DNA of 64,000 nt from Candidatus Multiplicimicrobium inquinatum. Lineage in GTDB: Bacteria; Omnitrophota; Omnitrophia; Omnitrophales; Aquincolibacteriaceae. Under the pieces are notes generated by a model. The model was not told the origin of the DNA. It worked only from the letters and a program-made list of their open reading frames with translations, and did not search any database. A program made the translations under genes and the position numbers. Numbering within the stretch: position 1 is the stretch's first letter; each line of letters begins with the position of its first letter. Of the stretch, positions 63,323-64,000 are shown one piece after another. The stretch spans positions 1-64,000 of the forward strand of contig DDUN01000003.1 of assembly GCA_002344825.1 (NCBI GenBank), given 5' to 3'.

Positions 63323-63340
63323 TTGGCATTTTTATTGCAA
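63323..63340 (+). promoter_or_regulatory. Sigma-54 type -24/-12 promoter before amt
   Basis: TTGGCATTTTTATTGCAA has GG at 63325-63326 and GC at 63337-63338, exactly 12 bases apart, matching the TGGCA-N-TTGC sigma-54 pattern. It lies about 93 bases before the amt start. Sigma-54 and NtrC control of ammonium transporter genes is well established. I find no clear NtrC site in the upstream 100 bases. Confidence 0.75.
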
Positions 63341-63430
63341 TGATGTAGCATCTCGCCGAAAGAATCGTCGTGGGGATGATCTTTTTATTTAGGCTTTAAA
63401 GAATTCGAATCTAATCACAGGGGGAAACTT

Positions 63431-64000
63431 ATGTTTCGTCAAAAATGGAAGACAGGGGTGTTTTTTGCTCTGTCTTTGTTCGCTTCTCGTTTTGCTTTCG
63501 CGGAGGAAATTCAGATTGATACCGGAACAACAGCTTGGATGCTTACTTCCACCGCACTTGTCTTGTTGATGGTGCCGGGCTTAGCGCTTTTTTATGCCGG
63601 ACTGGTGCGCACAAAGAATGTGTTAGCCACCATGATGCATAGTTTTGCCGCTATGGCGATTGTCGGAGTGCTTTGGGTTGTATGCGGTTATGCGTTAGCA
63701 TTCGGCCCGAATGTTCTTGGCGGATGGATCGGCTGGAACCCGCAACTGCTTTTTTTAAAGGGGATTGATGAAACCATTATGAGCGCGGGTGTCCCCGAAT
63801 ATGTATTTGCCATGTTTCAGGGAAAGTTTGCGATTATCACTCCGGCGCTGATCGCGGGCGCTTTTGCCGAGCGCGTTAAATTTAAGGGTTATTGCATTTA
63901 CATTACCCTTTGGATTCTTTTGATTTATTGCCCCGTATGTCATTGGGTTTGGGCGTCAGATGGGTATTTATTTAATTTGGGGGCAAAAGGTGCGATTGAC
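63431..64000 (+). CDS. amt: Ammonium transporter Amt/AmtB, N-terminal part (cut by window end)
   Basis: The frame is open from ATG 63431 to the window end, giving the first 190 residues. A signal peptide (about 1-24, ending FAFAEE) precedes TAWMLTSTALVLLMVPGLAL, then FYAGLVRTKNVLATMMHSFA near 53-72, VVCGYALAFGPNVLGGWIGW, and FAIITPALIAGAFAERVKFK near 138-157 with CPVCHWVWASDG after it. These are the usual first five helices of the trimeric ammonia channel. GGGG lies upstream of the ATG, and a sigma-54 type promoter lies about 90 bases upstream. A glnK/glnB gene would be expected next, outside the window. Confidence 0.92.
   Translation, partial: MFRQKWKTGVFFALSLFASRFAFAEEIQIDTGTTAWMLTSTALVLLMVPGLALFYAGLVRTKNVLATMMHSFAAMAIVGVLWVVCGYALAFGPNVLGGWIGWNPQLLFLKGIDETIMSAGVPEYVFAMFQGKFAIITPALIAGAFAERVKFKGYCIYITLWILLIYCPVCHWVWASDGYLFNLGAKGAID

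Noticed and set aside
1..64000. tRNA, rRNA, CRISPR arrays, IS elements and phage genes
   Set aside because: No cloverleaf, rRNA-like stretch, regularly spaced repeat, transposase or phage structural gene was recognised.

Overview
This window looks like the chromosome of a Gram-negative bacterium from a poorly sampled phylum. It encodes a TonB-dependent outer-membrane receptor, a Wza-type export protein, a large outer-membrane barrel and a periplasmic B12 binding protein. It uses the LL-diaminopimelate aminotransferase route to lysine, has a sigma-54 type promoter before amt, and carries a TMTC-like TPR membrane protein. Together these suggest an Omnitrophota- or PVC-like lineage. That assignment is inference; no rRNA or other marker gene is present.

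Layout. (1) 1-5.3 kb: a cobalamin uptake and adenosylation operon, btuB-btuF-btuC-btuD-cobO, with short start/stop overlaps. (2) 5.3-9.7 kb: small housekeeping and stress genes (a DUF5522 protein, a TMTC-like TPR membrane protein, two Hsp20 chaperones of which one is membrane-anchored and Met-rich, an RNA 2',3'-cyclic phosphodiesterase, a DUF493 protein). Two related long palindromic elements lie between convergent genes here. (3) 9.8-14.7 kb: a truncated dapL remnant and an intact dapL bracket a three-gene surface-glycan-like module. (4) 14.9-47.4 kb: a long, AT-rich polysaccharide locus, all on the + strand. It holds an ABC lipid-glycan exporter, an acetyltransferase, a sulfotransferase, many GT2/GT4/GT-C glycosyltransferases, WecB, two polymerase/ligase membrane proteins, methyltransferases, an AsnB-type amidotransferase, a Gfo/Idh/MocA oxidoreductase, a carbamoyltransferase and a GDP-mannose 3,5-epimerase homologue. 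Inside it lies an unusual set: acyl carrier protein, stand-alone adenylation enzyme, two flavin oxidases and an LpxL-like acyltransferase. Several gene remnants show repeated remodelling. (5) 47.4-55.7 kb: the export core, made of an outer-membrane barrel, a Wza-like protein, an unrecognised 653-residue membrane-anchored protein, a Wzc-like tyrosine autokinase and an initiating sugar transferase. (6) 55.7-64 kb: a metallophosphatase, a complete seven-gene Mrp Na+/H+ antiporter operon, a cyclophilin lipoprotein, a PilZ protein and the start of an ammonium transporter behind a sigma-54 type promoter.

How it works together. The sugar transferase at 54.4 kb would start a glycan on undecaprenyl phosphate. 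The glycosyltransferases extend it, and tailoring enzymes add sulfate, carbamoyl, acetyl, methyl and amide groups. The ABC exporter may replace a Wzx flippase, none of which was recognised. The Wzy/WaaL-like proteins, Wzc, the Wza-like protein and the barrel would polymerise and export the product.

The most novel candidate is the ACP / adenylation / flavin oxidase set at 28.1-36.7 kb. The second oxidase resembles the NikD (picolinate-forming) branch of the sarcosine-oxidase family, and the adenylation enzyme lacks the Asp that grips an alpha-amino group. A working hypothesis is that the locus makes a heteroaromatic acid such as picolinate or a pyrrole-type acid, loads it on the carrier protein and attaches it to the glycan or its lipid.
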